From Halalkalibacter nanhaiisediminis (GTDB lineage Bacteria; Bacillota; Bacilli; Bacillales; Bacillaceae_D), in the NCBI RefSeq assembly GCF_007830185.1, contig NZ_VLKZ01000003.1, positions 62,001 to 126,000 of the forward strand: DNA of 64,000 bases. Reading direction: 5' to 3'. The position numbers and the translations under genes are program-made. Under the pieces are notes generated by a model that saw only the letters and a program-made list of their open reading frames with translations, searched no databases and had not been told where the DNA came from. Below are positions 17,135 to 26,472 of the stretch, piece by piece (positions within the stretch are counted from its first letter, which is position 1; every line of letters begins with the position of its first letter).

Positions 17135-17647
17135 ATGTTCATGTTATTGATTATTTTTTTATTTGTGTTTGCAGTTGGCGTGACGATAGGAGGCTTACTT
17201 GCAGCGCCGAGAGAGCCTGTGCGACCCATTCATTTTCTTTTATTTGCTTTATTTTTTTTGATCATGTGCTACATTGGCATGATTGTCGGAATGTTTTTGT
17301 CAGGTTGGATCAGTCTCATCATCCTTGAATTTGTTTTAGCAATTTTAGCTCTTCTTTTTATGATTGCAACGGTCACTCGTTTTCATCCGACTCTTGGCTT
17401 TTTTCATCCTGAAGATCGGATATTAGTTACGATGCTTTCTATCTTATTTTTCTTAATGGGCTTAGAGTGGGGATTGCTTGGTTTTAGAACGTTTTTTACG
17501 ATTACAGCAACTTTCGTGTTTATCGTTGCTCTTTTAGTTGGATTGTTTATTCAGCAACAAATATGTCAAATTCTTTGGAGACATTCGTATATTGCCTTCA
17601 CACCACTCATTTGGCTTCTTTTCGTAACGGTACTTAAGCTGTTATAA
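17135..17647 (+). CDS. Multi-pass membrane protein, unknown function
   Basis: 170 residues made almost entirely of five hydrophobic helices (near 1-20, 32-52, 57-80, 98-115 and 122-168), with few charged loops. GGAAGGGG precedes ATG 17135. No family recognised. It is the first gene of a likely transcript with yqgQ and glcK (gap about 20 bases), so it is cotranscribed with the glucokinase but need not be functionally linked. Confidence 0.7.
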   Translation: MFMLLIIFLFVFAVGVTIGGLLAAPREPVRPIHFLLFALFFLIMCYIGMIVGMFLSGWISLIILEFVLAILALLFMIATVTRFHPTLGFFHPEDRILVTMLSILFFLMGLEWGLLGFRTFFTITATFVFIVALLVGLFIQQQICQILWRHSYIAFTPLIWLLFVTVLKLL

Positions 17648-17666
17648 TGGGGGTGAGGTGAGCAAG

Positions 17667-17861
17667 GTGAAGACAATGTATGACGTTATGCAGCTGCTTA
17701 AAAAGCATGGGACGATTATCTATACTGGTGATCGAGCGTTAGATCTCTCCCTCATGGAGGATGAGCTGCGTGAGCTCTACGAATGGAAAATGATTGAAAA
17801 GAATGAATTTCAACAAGGACTGCTCATCTTACGTAATGAGATCAGATTAGTGAAGGAATAG
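17667..17861 (+). CDS. yqgQ: YqgQ family protein (DUF910)
   Basis: A 64-residue protein from GTG 17667 ([15 protein letters not shown]), which matches the usual YqgQ start and sits about eight bases after a G-rich binding site; GTG 17658 lies inside that site. Conserved block: [23 protein letters not shown]. Function unknown; compact helical protein. It is encoded just before glcK as in B. subtilis. Confidence 0.88.
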   Translation: MKTMYDVMQLLKKHGTIIYTGDRALDLSLMEDELRELYEWKMIEKNEFQQGLLILRNEIRLVKE

Positions 17862-17874
17862 AGGGTGCAAAATC

Positions 17875-18834
17875 ATGTCAGAGAAGTGGTTTGTTGGTGT
17901 TGATATAGGTGGTACAACAATTAAAATGGCTTTTGTTAATTCATATGGTGAAATTGTAACGAAATGGGAAATTCCGACGAATACAAGTGATGCTGGAAAG
18001 CATATTACAACGGATATTGCCCGTGCGATAGATGAAAAATGCGAAGAATTAGGGCAGGGAAAATCCAAGCTCGCGGCCATTGGAATGGGAGCTCCAGGTT
18101 TTATCGAAATGAAAACAGGCTTTATTTACCATGCTGTGAATATTGGCTGGAGAGATTTTCCGTTAAAAGATCGTCTTGAAATGGAGTCGGGTCTACCTGT
18201 TACAGTCGACAATGATGCTAATATCGCTGCACTTGGCGAAATGTGGCGCGGAGCAGGGGACGGGGCTAAGAACCTTCTTTGTGTCACACTTGGAACAGGG
18301 GTCGGTGGTGGCATCGTCGCAAACGGTCAAATTCTCCATGGTGTAAATGGAATGGCTGGAGAGATTGGACACATTACCTCCATTGCGGAAGGCGGTGCTC
18401 CTTGTAATTGTGGAAAAACAGGCTGTCTTGAGACGATTGCCTCAGCGACTGGAATTGCTCGAATTGCAACAGAAGGGTTGGAGAAGACTCCGACAAGCAA
18501 GCTACAAGCAATTTTTGATGAAGCTGGTGCGATAACGTCTAAGGATGTTTTTGATGCAGCAGCAACTGGTGATTCATTAGCGAATGAAGTATTAGACGAA
18601 GTATGTTTTCATTTAGGGCTTGCACTAGCCAACCTTGCCAATGCGCTTAATCCAGAAAAAATTGTGATCGGTGGTGGAGTATCAAAAGCTGGTGATGCTC
18701 TATTAAATAAATTAGAGAAGCAATTTAAACGCTTTGCGCTTGAGCGTGTTGCTGAAGGTGCGGATTTCCGTATCGCCACACTTGGTAATGATGCGGGTGT
18801 AATTGGTGGGGCTTGGCTGGCAAAGCAAGGATAA
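17875..18834 (+). CDS. glcK: ROK-family glucokinase
   Basis: Phosphorylates glucose with ATP. 319 residues, usual for GlcK. Visible: phosphate-binding [13 protein letters not shown] (8-20), catalytic Asp114 in [19 protein letters not shown], and the ROK zinc motif [10 protein letters not shown] near residue 180. Fourteen bases after yqgQ with GAGGGTG before ATG, so cotranscribed. Confidence 0.95.
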   Translation: MSEKWFVGVDIGGTTIKMAFVNSYGEIVTKWEIPTNTSDAGKHITTDIARAIDEKCEELGQGKSKLAAIGMGAPGFIEMKTGFIYHAVNIGWRDFPLKDRLEMESGLPVTVDNDANIAALGEMWRGAGDGAKNLLCVTLGTGVGGGIVANGQILHGVNGMAGEIGHITSIAEGGAPCNCGKTGCLETIASATGIARIATEGLEKTPTSKLQAIFDEAGAITSKDVFDAAATGDSLANEVLDEVCFHLGLALANLANALNPEKIVIGGGVSKAGDALLNKLEKQFKRFALERVAEGADFRIATLGNDAGVIGGAWLAKQG

Positions 18835-18927
18835 TGCGACGCTTGTGCACATTTTTTAATTGATCTACATAAGATAGAAAGAGGACAATCATTTGTAATG
18901 AAATGATGGTAGCAAAAGGAGATAATA

Positions 18928-20346
18928 ATGATGTCAACTTATCGGATCGAACGTGATTTAATTGGGGAGAAACAAGTGCCTAAGGATGCTTATTATGGGA
19001 TTCAAACGATGCGTGCGCGTGAAAATTTTCCGATTACAGGTTATCCTCCGCATCCAGAACTCATTCGGGCATTTGGTTATGTGAAAAAAGCTGCAGCGAT
19101 GGCTAATCGTGACGTCGGTGTCTTGCAAACAAATATAGCCGATGCGATTATGACAGCAGCGGATGAAATTATCGAAGGCAAGCTCCAAGATCAGTTTATC
19201 GTTGATGCTATTCAAGGCGGGGCGGGTACCTCTTTTAATATGAATGCAAATGAAGTCATCGCCAATCGAGCGATTGAAATACTTGGCGGTGAAAAAGGCG
19301 AATACTTGCGAGTAAGTCCGAATACTCATGTCAATATGGCGCAATCGACGAATGATGCGTTCCCAACAGCTATTCATATTGCCTCTCTCCGCTTAGCTGA
19401 CGGGTTGACAACGGAATTGAAGGAACTGATAACGGCGTTAAAGGCAAAAGAAGAAGAATTTGATAATGTCTTAAAAATGGGTCGAACGCATTTACAAGAT
19501 GCTGTGCCGATCCGAATGGGACAAGAGTTCGGTGCGTATCGTCGAGTATTATCTCGTGATCTTGGTCGGATTAGTCATTCTGTGGCTCATTTATATGAGG
19601 TAAATATGGGCGCGACAGCAGTCGGAACGGGCCTTAACGCAAAACCAGAGTACATTCAAAAAGTGGCTACTTATCTAGCAGATATTACTGGTTATCCTTT
19701 AAAAACAGCTGAGGATTTAGTCGATGCCACTCAAAATACAGATGCCTACACAGAAGTATCAAGTGCATTGAAGATTATGGCCATTAATTTATCAAAAATG
19801 GCCAATGATTTGCGATTAATGAGCTCAGGTCCGAGAACTGGCTTGAATGAAATTAACCTACCACCACGCCAGCCAGGTTCATCGATTATGCCTGGTAAAG
19901 TGAATCCAGTGATGTGTGAAGTCGTGAATCAAATTTCATTTCAAGTCATTGGAAATGATCATACGATTAGTTTAGCTTCAGAGGCTGGCCAGCTTGAGTT
20001 AAATGTAATGGAGCCAGTGCTAGTGTTTAACTTACTTCAGTCACTTTCCATTTTACAAAACGGTATAAAAGTGTTTAGGCAATTTGCGATTGAAGGACTA
20101 ACAGCGAACATTGACCATTGTCGTGAAGTTGTTGAGCGAAGTGTTGGAATTATTACAGCGATTAATCCGCATGTCGGATATGAGGTGGCCACACGTATTG
20201 CAAAAGAAGCGATTCAAACAGGGCGTTCGGTTAGAGAGATTTGTTTAGAAAGAGGTATTTTGTCAGAAGAAGAACTTAATGAAATTCTTGATCCGAAAGA
20301 AATGACAAACCCTGGAATTGCTGGTGCCCGTTTTATTTACGGATGA
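18928..20346 (+). CDS. aspA: Aspartate ammonia-lyase
   Basis: Splits aspartate to fumarate and ammonia. 472 residues of the fumarase/aspartase superfamily; the [11 protein letters not shown] signature lies near residue 320, followed by VMCEVVNQISFQVIGND and LELNVMEPV, which fit aspartase better than fumarase. AAGGAGA lies five bases before ATG 18928; ATG 18931 is possible. Single gene with its own terminator. The paralogous fumarase is at 31.8-33.2 kb. Confidence 0.92.
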   Translation: MMSTYRIERDLIGEKQVPKDAYYGIQTMRARENFPITGYPPHPELIRAFGYVKKAAAMANRDVGVLQTNIADAIMTAADEIIEGKLQDQFIVDAIQGGAGTSFNMNANEVIANRAIEILGGEKGEYLRVSPNTHVNMAQSTNDAFPTAIHIASLRLADGLTTELKELITALKAKEEEFDNVLKMGRTHLQDAVPIRMGQEFGAYRRVLSRDLGRISHSVAHLYEVNMGATAVGTGLNAKPEYIQKVATYLADITGYPLKTAEDLVDATQNTDAYTEVSSALKIMAINLSKMANDLRLMSSGPRTGLNEINLPPRQPGSSIMPGKVNPVMCEVVNQISFQVIGNDHTISLASEAGQLELNVMEPVLVFNLLQSLSILQNGIKVFRQFAIEGLTANIDHCREVVERSVGIITAINPHVGYEVATRIAKEAIQTGRSVREICLERGILSEEELNEILDPKEMTNPGIAGARFIYG

Positions 20347-20364
20347 TGTTTTGCAGTGGAAGGC

Positions 20365-20405
20365 GAGGACATCAAATAGAGGTGTCCTCTTCTTCTTTCT
20401 TTTTA
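20365..20405 (+). terminator. Terminator after aspA
   Basis: GAGGACA/TGTCCTC stem followed by TTCTTCTTTCTTTTT. Confidence 0.75.
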
Positions 20406-20549
20406 GCTTTACATCTGTTAAAAATATATATTTTTTGAAAAAACATCAAAATAACTGCAAAAAGATGAAACTTTTTTAGTGTGTCATCCGTCTAATAAAA
20501 GAGAGATTTTCAGGAAGTGTGATAAATAAAAAGGAGAGGGGGAAAGTTG

Positions 20550-21668
20550 GTGAAATGGGTATTTTCTGGTTTGGTTATAATATTTGTACTAACGGCCTGT
20601 ACAAATGGATCTCATAAAAGTGAGCCTTTACCTAAACGGCTATCTGACTTGCTAGTAAAGCGCGATGTCCCTCTTTCATTTTTTACAGGCTCAAGCATTG
20701 TTCCAATAGCAGTATCCTCTTCCTTTACTGAAGTATCGGGTTGGTATGATGATGAAACGGTTCTTTATTTAGAGGATGAAAATGAACAGTCAAGTTTACT
20801 TAAGCATCATCTTTATACAGGGGATTCGTCTGTTTTTTTTGATACAGAAGGCTGGATTGTTGATGTGAATGCGAATGTTGATTATTCTTTATTTGCCATT
20901 GAATTCATTAATCAACAAGATGAAGCAAGCTTATTCATCGTTGATCAAGAAGGCGAAGTACAAATGAATATTGAAGGATTTGGTAACGATTATACCGTTT
21001 ACTGGAATCCATTTAATCAAGAGCAAATGATGATGGTATCGTATTTACCTGATTGGGAATTTGATGTTCTATCTGTTGATGTATCTGAGGAGAAAATCTC
21101 ACAAGTTGAGTTTGAGCAAGCTTATATTCAGTGGCTTTCTGAAACAGATATTGGCTATATAAAATGGAATGAACTTCAGCCAAGCTACGAGGCTCCTCTT
21201 TATCAAATGCATGTCGATACAGGGGACGAGAAGCTGTTAGAGGATCAGGTTATTGCATTTATGGGCTTTTCAGACCGCCGTTATTTGACTGTAACAGTAG
21301 ACACTGTATATGATCTGCATTCAATTTATACGTTTTATGAAAATGGTGAGCCGAGTAGACAGGTTGAAATGCCGATTTTAAATACCTATTCGGAGCAATG
21401 GTGGATTCCTTTTTATACATACGATGAAGCTAGTAGCATCTTCTATTACTTGCGTCCGAAGTATAGTGGGGATTATTTTAGCTATAATGATGGGTATGAA
21501 TTAATTGCTTATCATGTGCAAGCTGACTCAGAAGAGCAGTTAACAGAACTTGTGAGCAATGAACCGCTGATGGTTTCCCCTAATGGAGACTTTCTTTTAA
21601 TCGGAAATTTGTTTGAAAATGTCTACGATATAAAAGAAAAAGTTCTCGTTTCCGTTTTAAAAGAATAA
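20550..21668 (+). CDS. yqgU: YqgU-like lipoprotein with beta-propeller fold
   Basis: 372 residues from GTG 20550 (TTG 20547 possible), after a strong G-rich binding site. Lipobox VLTAC puts the lipidated Cys at residue 17. The rest is beta-rich with repeating Trp/Tyr blocks (GWYDDETVLYL, YTVYWNPFNQEQMMMVSYL, SDRRYLTVTVD, SPNGDFLLIGNL), as in the six-bladed propeller of YqgU. Function unknown; membrane-attached on the outside. Position between glcK and yqgV-like genes agrees with the B. subtilis order. Confidence 0.75.
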   Translation: MKWVFSGLVIIFVLTACTNGSHKSEPLPKRLSDLLVKRDVPLSFFTGSSIVPIAVSSSFTEVSGWYDDETVLYLEDENEQSSLLKHHLYTGDSSVFFDTEGWIVDVNANVDYSLFAIEFINQQDEASLFIVDQEGEVQMNIEGFGNDYTVYWNPFNQEQMMMVSYLPDWEFDVLSVDVSEEKISQVEFEQAYIQWLSETDIGYIKWNELQPSYEAPLYQMHVDTGDEKLLEDQVIAFMGFSDRRYLTVTVDTVYDLHSIYTFYENGEPSRQVEMPILNTYSEQWWIPFYTYDEASSIFYYLRPKYSGDYFSYNDGYELIAYHVQADSEEQLTELVSNEPLMVSPNGDFLLIGNLFENVYDIKEKVLVSVLKE

Positions 21669-21735
21669 GATTTTTTTCGGATCAATTGTTGCAATCGGTG
21701 TAGCGACTAAGAATTCAGGAATAATCTAAGTTTTG

Positions 21736-21764
21736 TTTACAATTTAAGGCGAGTCTGTCATAAT
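21736..21764 (+). promoter_or_regulatory. Promoter of the thi operon
   Basis: TTTACA (21736-21741), 17 bases, CATAAT (21759-21764), about 37 bases upstream of the riboswitch. Confidence 0.7.
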
Positions 21765-21799
21765 TAAATTAACCATTATTCAATTAAATGAGAAGTAAA

Positions 21800-21893
21800 A
21801 GACTAGGGGTGCCTGCCTTGAGTAGGCTGAGAAAAAGGTGGTTTCCTTTTACCCTTGTACCTGATCTGGTTCATACCAGCGTAGGGAAGTCGA
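21800..21893 (+). promoter_or_regulatory. TPP riboswitch (THI element)
   Basis: Contains the conserved pieces in order: ACTAGGGGTGCC, GGCTGAGA, then ACCCTTGTACCTGATCTGG and CATACCAGCGTAGGGAAGT. It binds thiamine pyrophosphate and lies ahead of a terminator, so it should turn the thi operon off when TPP is plentiful. A 68-codon open frame across it is fortuitous. Confidence 0.97.
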
Positions 21894-21910
21894 TGCAAAA
21901 GAGTGATATT

Positions 21911-21949
21911 GCAGCCGTATTCCATTCGTTGGGATATGGCTTTTTTTGT
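21911..21949 (+). terminator. Riboswitch-controlled terminator
   Basis: AGCCGTATTCC / GGGATATGGCT stem (with two G-U pairs) followed by seven Ts, 20 bases after the TPP aptamer: the expression platform for transcription attenuation. Confidence 0.85.
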
Positions 21950-21950
21950 G

Positions 21951-21991
21951 TAAAAGTTAGTTGGTTAAGGACTAGTTGGGCAGAAACAGAA
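21951..21991 (+). repeat. Dispersed repeat B, divergent copy
   Basis: AAAAGTTAGTTGGTTAAGGACTAGTTGG-like sequence, related to the copies at 27249, 46715 and 55022. Only the left part of the element is recognisable. Confidence 0.4.
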
Positions 21992-22090
21992 TAAATCTTT
22001 TACAAGAGGTTCAAATTCTTGGTTTTCTAAAAATAAACCGTTCCTTTTTGCAAAAGAGGAGATAGATTCATTATTAAGGTGGGAACAGTG

Positions 22091-22723
22091 ATGAGAGAAT
22101 TTCAGTTATATGCGATTACAGGAGAAGAATTTCACCCAGGACGTGATTTAATCGAGGTCATGGAAGAAGCGATTCTTGGTGGTGTCGATATTATTCAATT
22201 ACGTGATAAAACGAGTAGTAAACGTGAGGTTTTAGCGAAGGCGAAGGCATTACGTGAATTAACAAAAAAGCATGATGTTTTGTTTATCGTCAATGATCAT
22301 ATTGATGTGGCCCTTGCTGTTGATGCAGATGGTATTCATGTTGGCCAAGACGACCTTCCACTTGAGGATGCTCGTCGTATCATGGGACCTGATAAAATCA
22401 TTGGGATCTCAACGCACAAAATTGAAGAGGCACGTGAAGCGGAAGCTGGTGGGGCAGATTATATTGGCGTTGGACCAATCTTCCCAACGAAAAGTAAGGT
22501 AGATGTTGTTGATCCTGTTACAACCGCCTATATTCAGCAAGTTGCTGCTGAAATTAACATCCCATTTGTCGCTATAGGTGGAATCAAGCTTCACAATGTT
22601 TTGCAAGTGCTTGATGCAGGTGCAAAAAGTGTTTGTATGATTAGTGAAATTGTTGGTGCCAATGATGTTAAAGGAGTATGTGAAGAGTTTAAACAAATTT
22701 TAACTGCAAAGGGGCATAAGTGA
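22091..22723 (+). CDS. thiE: Thiamine-phosphate synthase
   Basis: Joins HMP pyrophosphate and thiazole phosphate to thiamine phosphate. 210 residues from ATG 22091 (AGGTGGGA just before). TIM barrel with ThiE motifs: IQLRDK, FIVNDHIDVALAVDADGIHVGQDDLP, and GVGPIFPTKSK, which separate it from the aminotransferring isomerase TenI. First gene after the TPP riboswitch; thiS follows one base after its stop. Confidence 0.93.
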   Translation: MREFQLYAITGEEFHPGRDLIEVMEEAILGGVDIIQLRDKTSSKREVLAKAKALRELTKKHDVLFIVNDHIDVALAVDADGIHVGQDDLPLEDARRIMGPDKIIGISTHKIEEAREAEAGGADYIGVGPIFPTKSKVDVVDPVTTAYIQQVAAEINIPFVAIGGIKLHNVLQVLDAGAKSVCMISEIVGANDVKGVCEEFKQILTAKGHK

Positions 22724-22724
22724 G

Positions 22725-22922
22725 ATGAAACTACTGATTAACGGAGCAAAGCATCATCTAGATGTGGCTACACTTGCTGATGTTGTCGCTCATTTTGAAT
22801 TAGAGCCTCACCTAGTTGTGACAGAAGTCGATGGTGAAATTATTGATAGAGCGGACTGGGAACAAACGACTTTAACAGTTGAAATGAAAATCGAGCTTGT
22901 CCAATTTGTCGGAGGGGGCTGA
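22725..22922 (+). CDS. thiS: Sulfur carrier protein ThiS
   Basis: 65 residues with a ubiquitin-like fold and the required C-terminal Gly-Gly (QFVGGG). After adenylation by ThiF it carries the sulfur as thiocarboxylate to ThiG. Its last glycine codons (GGAGGGGG) double as the ribosome binding site of thiG. Confidence 0.95.
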   Translation: MKLLINGAKHHLDVATLADVVAHFELEPHLVVTEVDGEIIDRADWEQTTLTVEMKIELVQFVGGG

Positions 22923-22926
22923 TCAA

Positions 22927-23706
22927 ATGAAGCAAAGCAAATTAACGATTGCTGGAAAAGAGCTATCGTCACGTTTCTTTTTAGGAACAGGACGCTATCC
23001 GAATCCAATTGTTCAAAATGAAGCCATTCGTGCATCGGAAACAGAGGTATTAACCTTTGCGATTCGCCGCGTGAACTTAGAAGCGCCAAATGAGGATGCG
23101 ATTTTGCAGCATTTAGATGGGATGTCCTTTACGTATTTACCGAATACATCAGGAGCAAAAACAGCTGAAGAAGCCGTTCGGATTGCACGACTTGCCAAAG
23201 CATCAGGTTTAAGTGACTGGATTAAGATTGAAATTAGCGTAGATGAAAAGACGTTGCTTCCAGATCCAATTGAAACATTAAAAGCGACAGAAATTCTTGC
23301 GGCTGAAGGGTTTGTTGTTCTGCCATATACGTCTGATGATCCAGTTCTGTGTAAAAAGCTTGAAGCAGCAGGTGCGGCAGCTGTGATGCCTGGCGGTGCG
23401 CCAATTGGCACAGGTTTAGGTATTTTGAATCCGTACAATTTACAATTGATTGTGGAACAAGCGCAAGTGCCAATCATTGTTGATGCAGGACTTGGGTCAG
23501 CAATGGATGTCACACAAGCAATGGAGCTAGGTGCAGATGGGGTCTTAATGAACACGCCTGTTGCCAAGGCGAAGGATCCTGTTAAAATGGCTTTGGCGAT
23601 GAAGCATGCGATTAGTGCTGGAAGATTATCGTATGAAGCTGGGCGCATTCCGAAAAAGAAATATGCTACGGCTAGTAGTGGACTCGCTTCATTTGTTTCA
23701 AACTAA
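22927..23706 (+). CDS. thiG: Thiazole synthase
   Basis: Forms the thiazole phosphate from deoxyxylulose phosphate, dehydroglycine and ThiS thiocarboxylate. 259 residues from ATG 22927 (upstream in-frame start at 22897 lies within thiS). TIM barrel; Schiff-base lysine region DWIKIEI near residue 98, [14 protein letters not shown], and [29 protein letters not shown]. Confidence 0.95.
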   Translation: MKQSKLTIAGKELSSRFFLGTGRYPNPIVQNEAIRASETEVLTFAIRRVNLEAPNEDAILQHLDGMSFTYLPNTSGAKTAEEAVRIARLAKASGLSDWIKIEISVDEKTLLPDPIETLKATEILAAEGFVVLPYTSDDPVLCKKLEAAGAAAVMPGGAPIGTGLGILNPYNLQLIVEQAQVPIIVDAGLGSAMDVTQAMELGADGVLMNTPVAKAKDPVKMALAMKHAISAGRLSYEAGRIPKKKYATASSGLASFVSN

Positions 23707-23727
23707 GAAATAGGGAGAGGAACAAGC

Positions 23728-24837
23728 GTGAAAGAGAGAATTCTCATTTTAGGTGGTGGCGTGATCGGGCTTGCCACGGCTTTTGAATTAAGTAGGCGTG
23801 ATTATGACGTTACTGTTCTAGAGAAATCAACATGTGGGGGACAGGCTTCGGGCGCTGCCGCTGGGATGCTTGCGCCTTTTTCTGAAATTGGGGAAGATCC
23901 AGATGATTTTTTCTTGCTTTGTTTAGATAGCTTACGCTTATATAAGCAATGGCAGCAGGACGTCAAACAAGCGGCAAAGCTCGATTTTGAGTATTCAGAA
24001 AGTGGCAGCTTACATGCTGTATACCATGAAGCGGATGTTCTTAGCCTGCAAACCCGTCAATCATGGCAACGTGAATTTGGGGCAGAAGCAGAATTAATCA
24101 CAGGTAATCGTTTAAGAGAGCTTGAGCCATCACTTTCAGAAGATGTGATTGCCGCAATGTATTATCCAGAGGAGAGCCATGTGTTTGCACCAGATTATGT
24201 CCGTGCACTTGAAGCGGCTTGCCGTCATCAAGGTGTGACCATAGTCGAACATCTAGAAAGCGTCGAGGTGTGTGTGTGGCAAAATGAGCTTTTGCTTCAA
24301 GCGGCAGATGGTCGAAAGTTTACAGGAGATCGTCTCGTTGTCTGCTCAGGGGCATGGTCAAAGGAGCTTGAGGATATTTTTGGCATTCGAATTCCTGTTT
24401 ATCCGATACGTGGACAAATTTGTGCTTATGAAGTGCCAGTTGAGCAGGTTAAGCATATTGTTTATACGAGTCAAGGCTATCTTGTACCAAAGGGAAATGG
24501 TACGCTCGTAAATGGTGCATCAGAGGATATTGCTGGTTTCAAAACAGAGGTCACAGAAAAAGGAATTTCCCGGTTGACGAATTGGAATAAACGAATTTTC
24601 CCTTTTTTAGAGAAAAAAACACCTTTTCATACTTGGGCTGGCTTACGTCCAGCAACTCAGGATGGCTTCCCTTTAATCGGCAAATTAGAGCAAGCTTCAC
24701 ATGTTGTCTTTGCTACGGGACATTACCGAAATGGGATTTTGCTAAGTCCTGTTACGGCGATTGCTGTGGCTGATTTACTTGATAACAAACAGGCATACGC
24801 GCCGCTTGCAGCGTGCAAGCCAGAGCGATTTACATAG
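23728..24837 (+). CDS. thiO: Glycine oxidase
   Basis: FAD enzyme that oxidises glycine to the imine used by ThiG. 369 residues from GTG 23728. N-terminal dinucleotide fold ILGGGVIGLATAFELSRR (6-23), then GGQASGAAAGMLAPF, and the C-terminal FAD contact HYRNGILLSP. This Bacillus route replaces the anaerobic tyrosine lyase ThiH. Confidence 0.93.
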   Translation: MKERILILGGGVIGLATAFELSRRDYDVTVLEKSTCGGQASGAAAGMLAPFSEIGEDPDDFFLLCLDSLRLYKQWQQDVKQAAKLDFEYSESGSLHAVYHEADVLSLQTRQSWQREFGAEAELITGNRLRELEPSLSEDVIAAMYYPEESHVFAPDYVRALEAACRHQGVTIVEHLESVEVCVWQNELLLQAADGRKFTGDRLVVCSGAWSKELEDIFGIRIPVYPIRGQICAYEVPVEQVKHIVYTSQGYLVPKGNGTLVNGASEDIAGFKTEVTEKGISRLTNWNKRIFPFLEKKTPFHTWAGLRPATQDGFPLIGKLEQASHVVFATGHYRNGILLSPVTAIAVADLLDNKQAYAPLAACKPERFT

Positions 24838-24850
24838 GAGTTGAACATAG

Positions 24851-25660
24851 ATGACAATAGCAAAAGCATTAACAATTGCAGGCTCTGATAGTGGTGGTGG
24901 AGCGGGCATTCAAGCAGATCTTAAAACATTTCAAGAATTAAATACATTTGGGATGAGTGTGATTACAGCCCTAACAGCACAAAATACGTTGGGGGTTCAT
25001 GGTGTCTTCCCGCAATCACTAGAAGCAATTGAAGCACAACTTAATGCAGTTTTATCTGATATCGGTACGGATGCTGTTAAAACGGGAATGCTGTTTTCTG
25101 CTGATATTATTTCCCTTGTGGCAACAAAGCTCAAGGAATATAAAGTAACAAATATTGTCGTTGATCCAGTGATGGTTGCCAAAGGAGGAGCATCTCTTCT
25201 TTTAGATGAAGCGACAAAAGCCTTGATTGAAGAGCTATTACCAATTGCAACAGTCATTACGCCAAATTTGCCTGAAGCAGCGAAAATAGTAGGACTAAAA
25301 GACATTACTTCTCTTGAAGAAATGAAACAAGTTGTTGTTGATCTTCATAAGCTTGGTCCAAAATATGTGGTCTTAAAAGGAGGCCATTTAACAGATGGTC
25401 CTGCTGTAGATTTATTATTTGATGGTAAGACGATTCATGAGTTAGAAACAAAACGAATTGATACAAAGCATACACATGGTACAGGATGCACCTTTGCGGC
25501 TGCGATTGCTGCTGAATTAGCAAAAGGTGCAGACATTGTAAAAGCGGTTGAAACAGCGAAAGCATTTATTACAATAGCCATTACCCATTCACTTCATATT
25601 GGTGGTGGAATTGGACCGACAAATCATGCAGCTTACCGTCGCTTAGCAAATGAAAAATAG
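24851..25660 (+). CDS. thiD: Hydroxymethylpyrimidine/phosphomethylpyrimidine kinase
   Basis: Phosphorylates HMP twice to HMP pyrophosphate for ThiE. 269 residues, ribokinase fold: TIAGSDSGGGAGIQADLKTF (8-27) and the C-terminal anion-hole motif HGTGCTFAAAIAAELAKG (about residue 212). In Firmicutes this family also includes pyridoxal kinases; the operon supports ThiD. Last gene of the thi operon. Confidence 0.93.
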   Translation: MTIAKALTIAGSDSGGGAGIQADLKTFQELNTFGMSVITALTAQNTLGVHGVFPQSLEAIEAQLNAVLSDIGTDAVKTGMLFSADIISLVATKLKEYKVTNIVVDPVMVAKGGASLLLDEATKALIEELLPIATVITPNLPEAAKIVGLKDITSLEEMKQVVVDLHKLGPKYVVLKGGHLTDGPAVDLLFDGKTIHELETKRIDTKHTHGTGCTFAAAIAAELAKGADIVKAVETAKAFITIAITHSLHIGGGIGPTNHAAYRRLANEK

Positions 25661-25667
25661 GATTCGT

Positions 25668-25703
25668 GAAGCCAGCAGGGAGTAATCGCCCTGTTGGCTT
25701 TTC
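25668..25703 (+). terminator. Terminator of the thi operon
   Basis: GAAGCCAGCAGGG / CCCTGTTGGCTTTTC stem and T-run. Confidence 0.8.
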
Positions 25704-25761
25704 GTATGACGATTATTTCCTGTATAATGGACAAAGGATCGATATGTAGGAGAGTGAAATC

Positions 25762-26472
25762 ATGTATGAAATTGAATGGAAGGCCGTTAGCAACGAACGG
25801 ATTTCAACTGTTTCATTTTCAGTTGCGAAAGGTCAACTTGTGACCATCATCGGTCCGTCTGGAGCAGGAAAAAGCAGCATGCTCAAGCTGATGAATCGTT
25901 TAGAAGACCCTGATGAAGGAATGATTTATTATCAAGATAAGGCACTAACTGACTACCCTATAAAGGAATTAAGAAAAAAGATCGGGATGGCCTTTCAAAC
26001 AGCTGCTCTCTTTGATGGCACAGTTGAAGACAATCTTTCATACGGCCCGAAGCTTCACGGAATAGAGTGGAGCGAAAAATGGGGACAGGAATTACTGGAT
26101 GCTGTTCAATTGCCGAAGGATTTTATTCATAAGCCTGTAGAAGAGCTTTCAGGTGGGGAGCAGCAACGGGTGGCACTAGCTCGGACATTAGCGAATAAAC
26201 CTGATGTTTTGTTGCTTGATGAGGTGACGAGTGCACTTGATTTACGCAATGTGGATTTAGTGGAAGATTTGATTAAACGACTACAGCAACAAGGGAAGAC
26301 GATTTTGATGGTGACCCACGATGTTGAGCAAGCTGAGAGGCTTGGAGATATCACTCTCTTTCTAGAGAAAGGGAAGCTAGTAGAAACTGGCGAGACAGCT
26401 GCATTTTTTACAGAACCGAAGACGCAAGAAGCTAGACGATTTTTGTATCGTGATGAGGAAGGGGAGGAATAA
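25762..26472 (+). CDS. fetA: FetA-type ABC transporter ATPase
   Basis: 236 residues. Walker A GPSGAGKSS (about 32-40), signature LSGGEQQRVALA (about 128), Walker B VLLLDEVTSALD. Together with the UPF0014 permease that begins directly after its stop, it forms a FetAB/YbbLM-type exporter; in E. coli this pair lowers cytoplasmic iron. The substrate here is inferred. Confidence 0.85.
   Translation: MYEIEWKAVSNERISTVSFSVAKGQLVTIIGPSGAGKSSMLKLMNRLEDPDEGMIYYQDKALTDYPIKELRKKIGMAFQTAALFDGTVEDNLSYGPKLHGIEWSEKWGQELLDAVQLPKDFIHKPVEELSGGEQQRVALARTLANKPDVLLLDEVTSALDLRNVDLVEDLIKRLQQQGKTILMVTHDVEQAERLGDITLFLEKGKLVETGETAAFFTEPKTQEARRFLYRDEEGEE

Noticed and set aside
21788-21994. 68-codon open frame upstream of thiE
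   Set aside because: It lies on the TPP riboswitch and its terminator; the RNA motifs explain the sequence fully.
23013-23648. 211-codon minus-strand frame opposite thiG
   Set aside because: Antisense shadow of a well-supported gene; no binding site.
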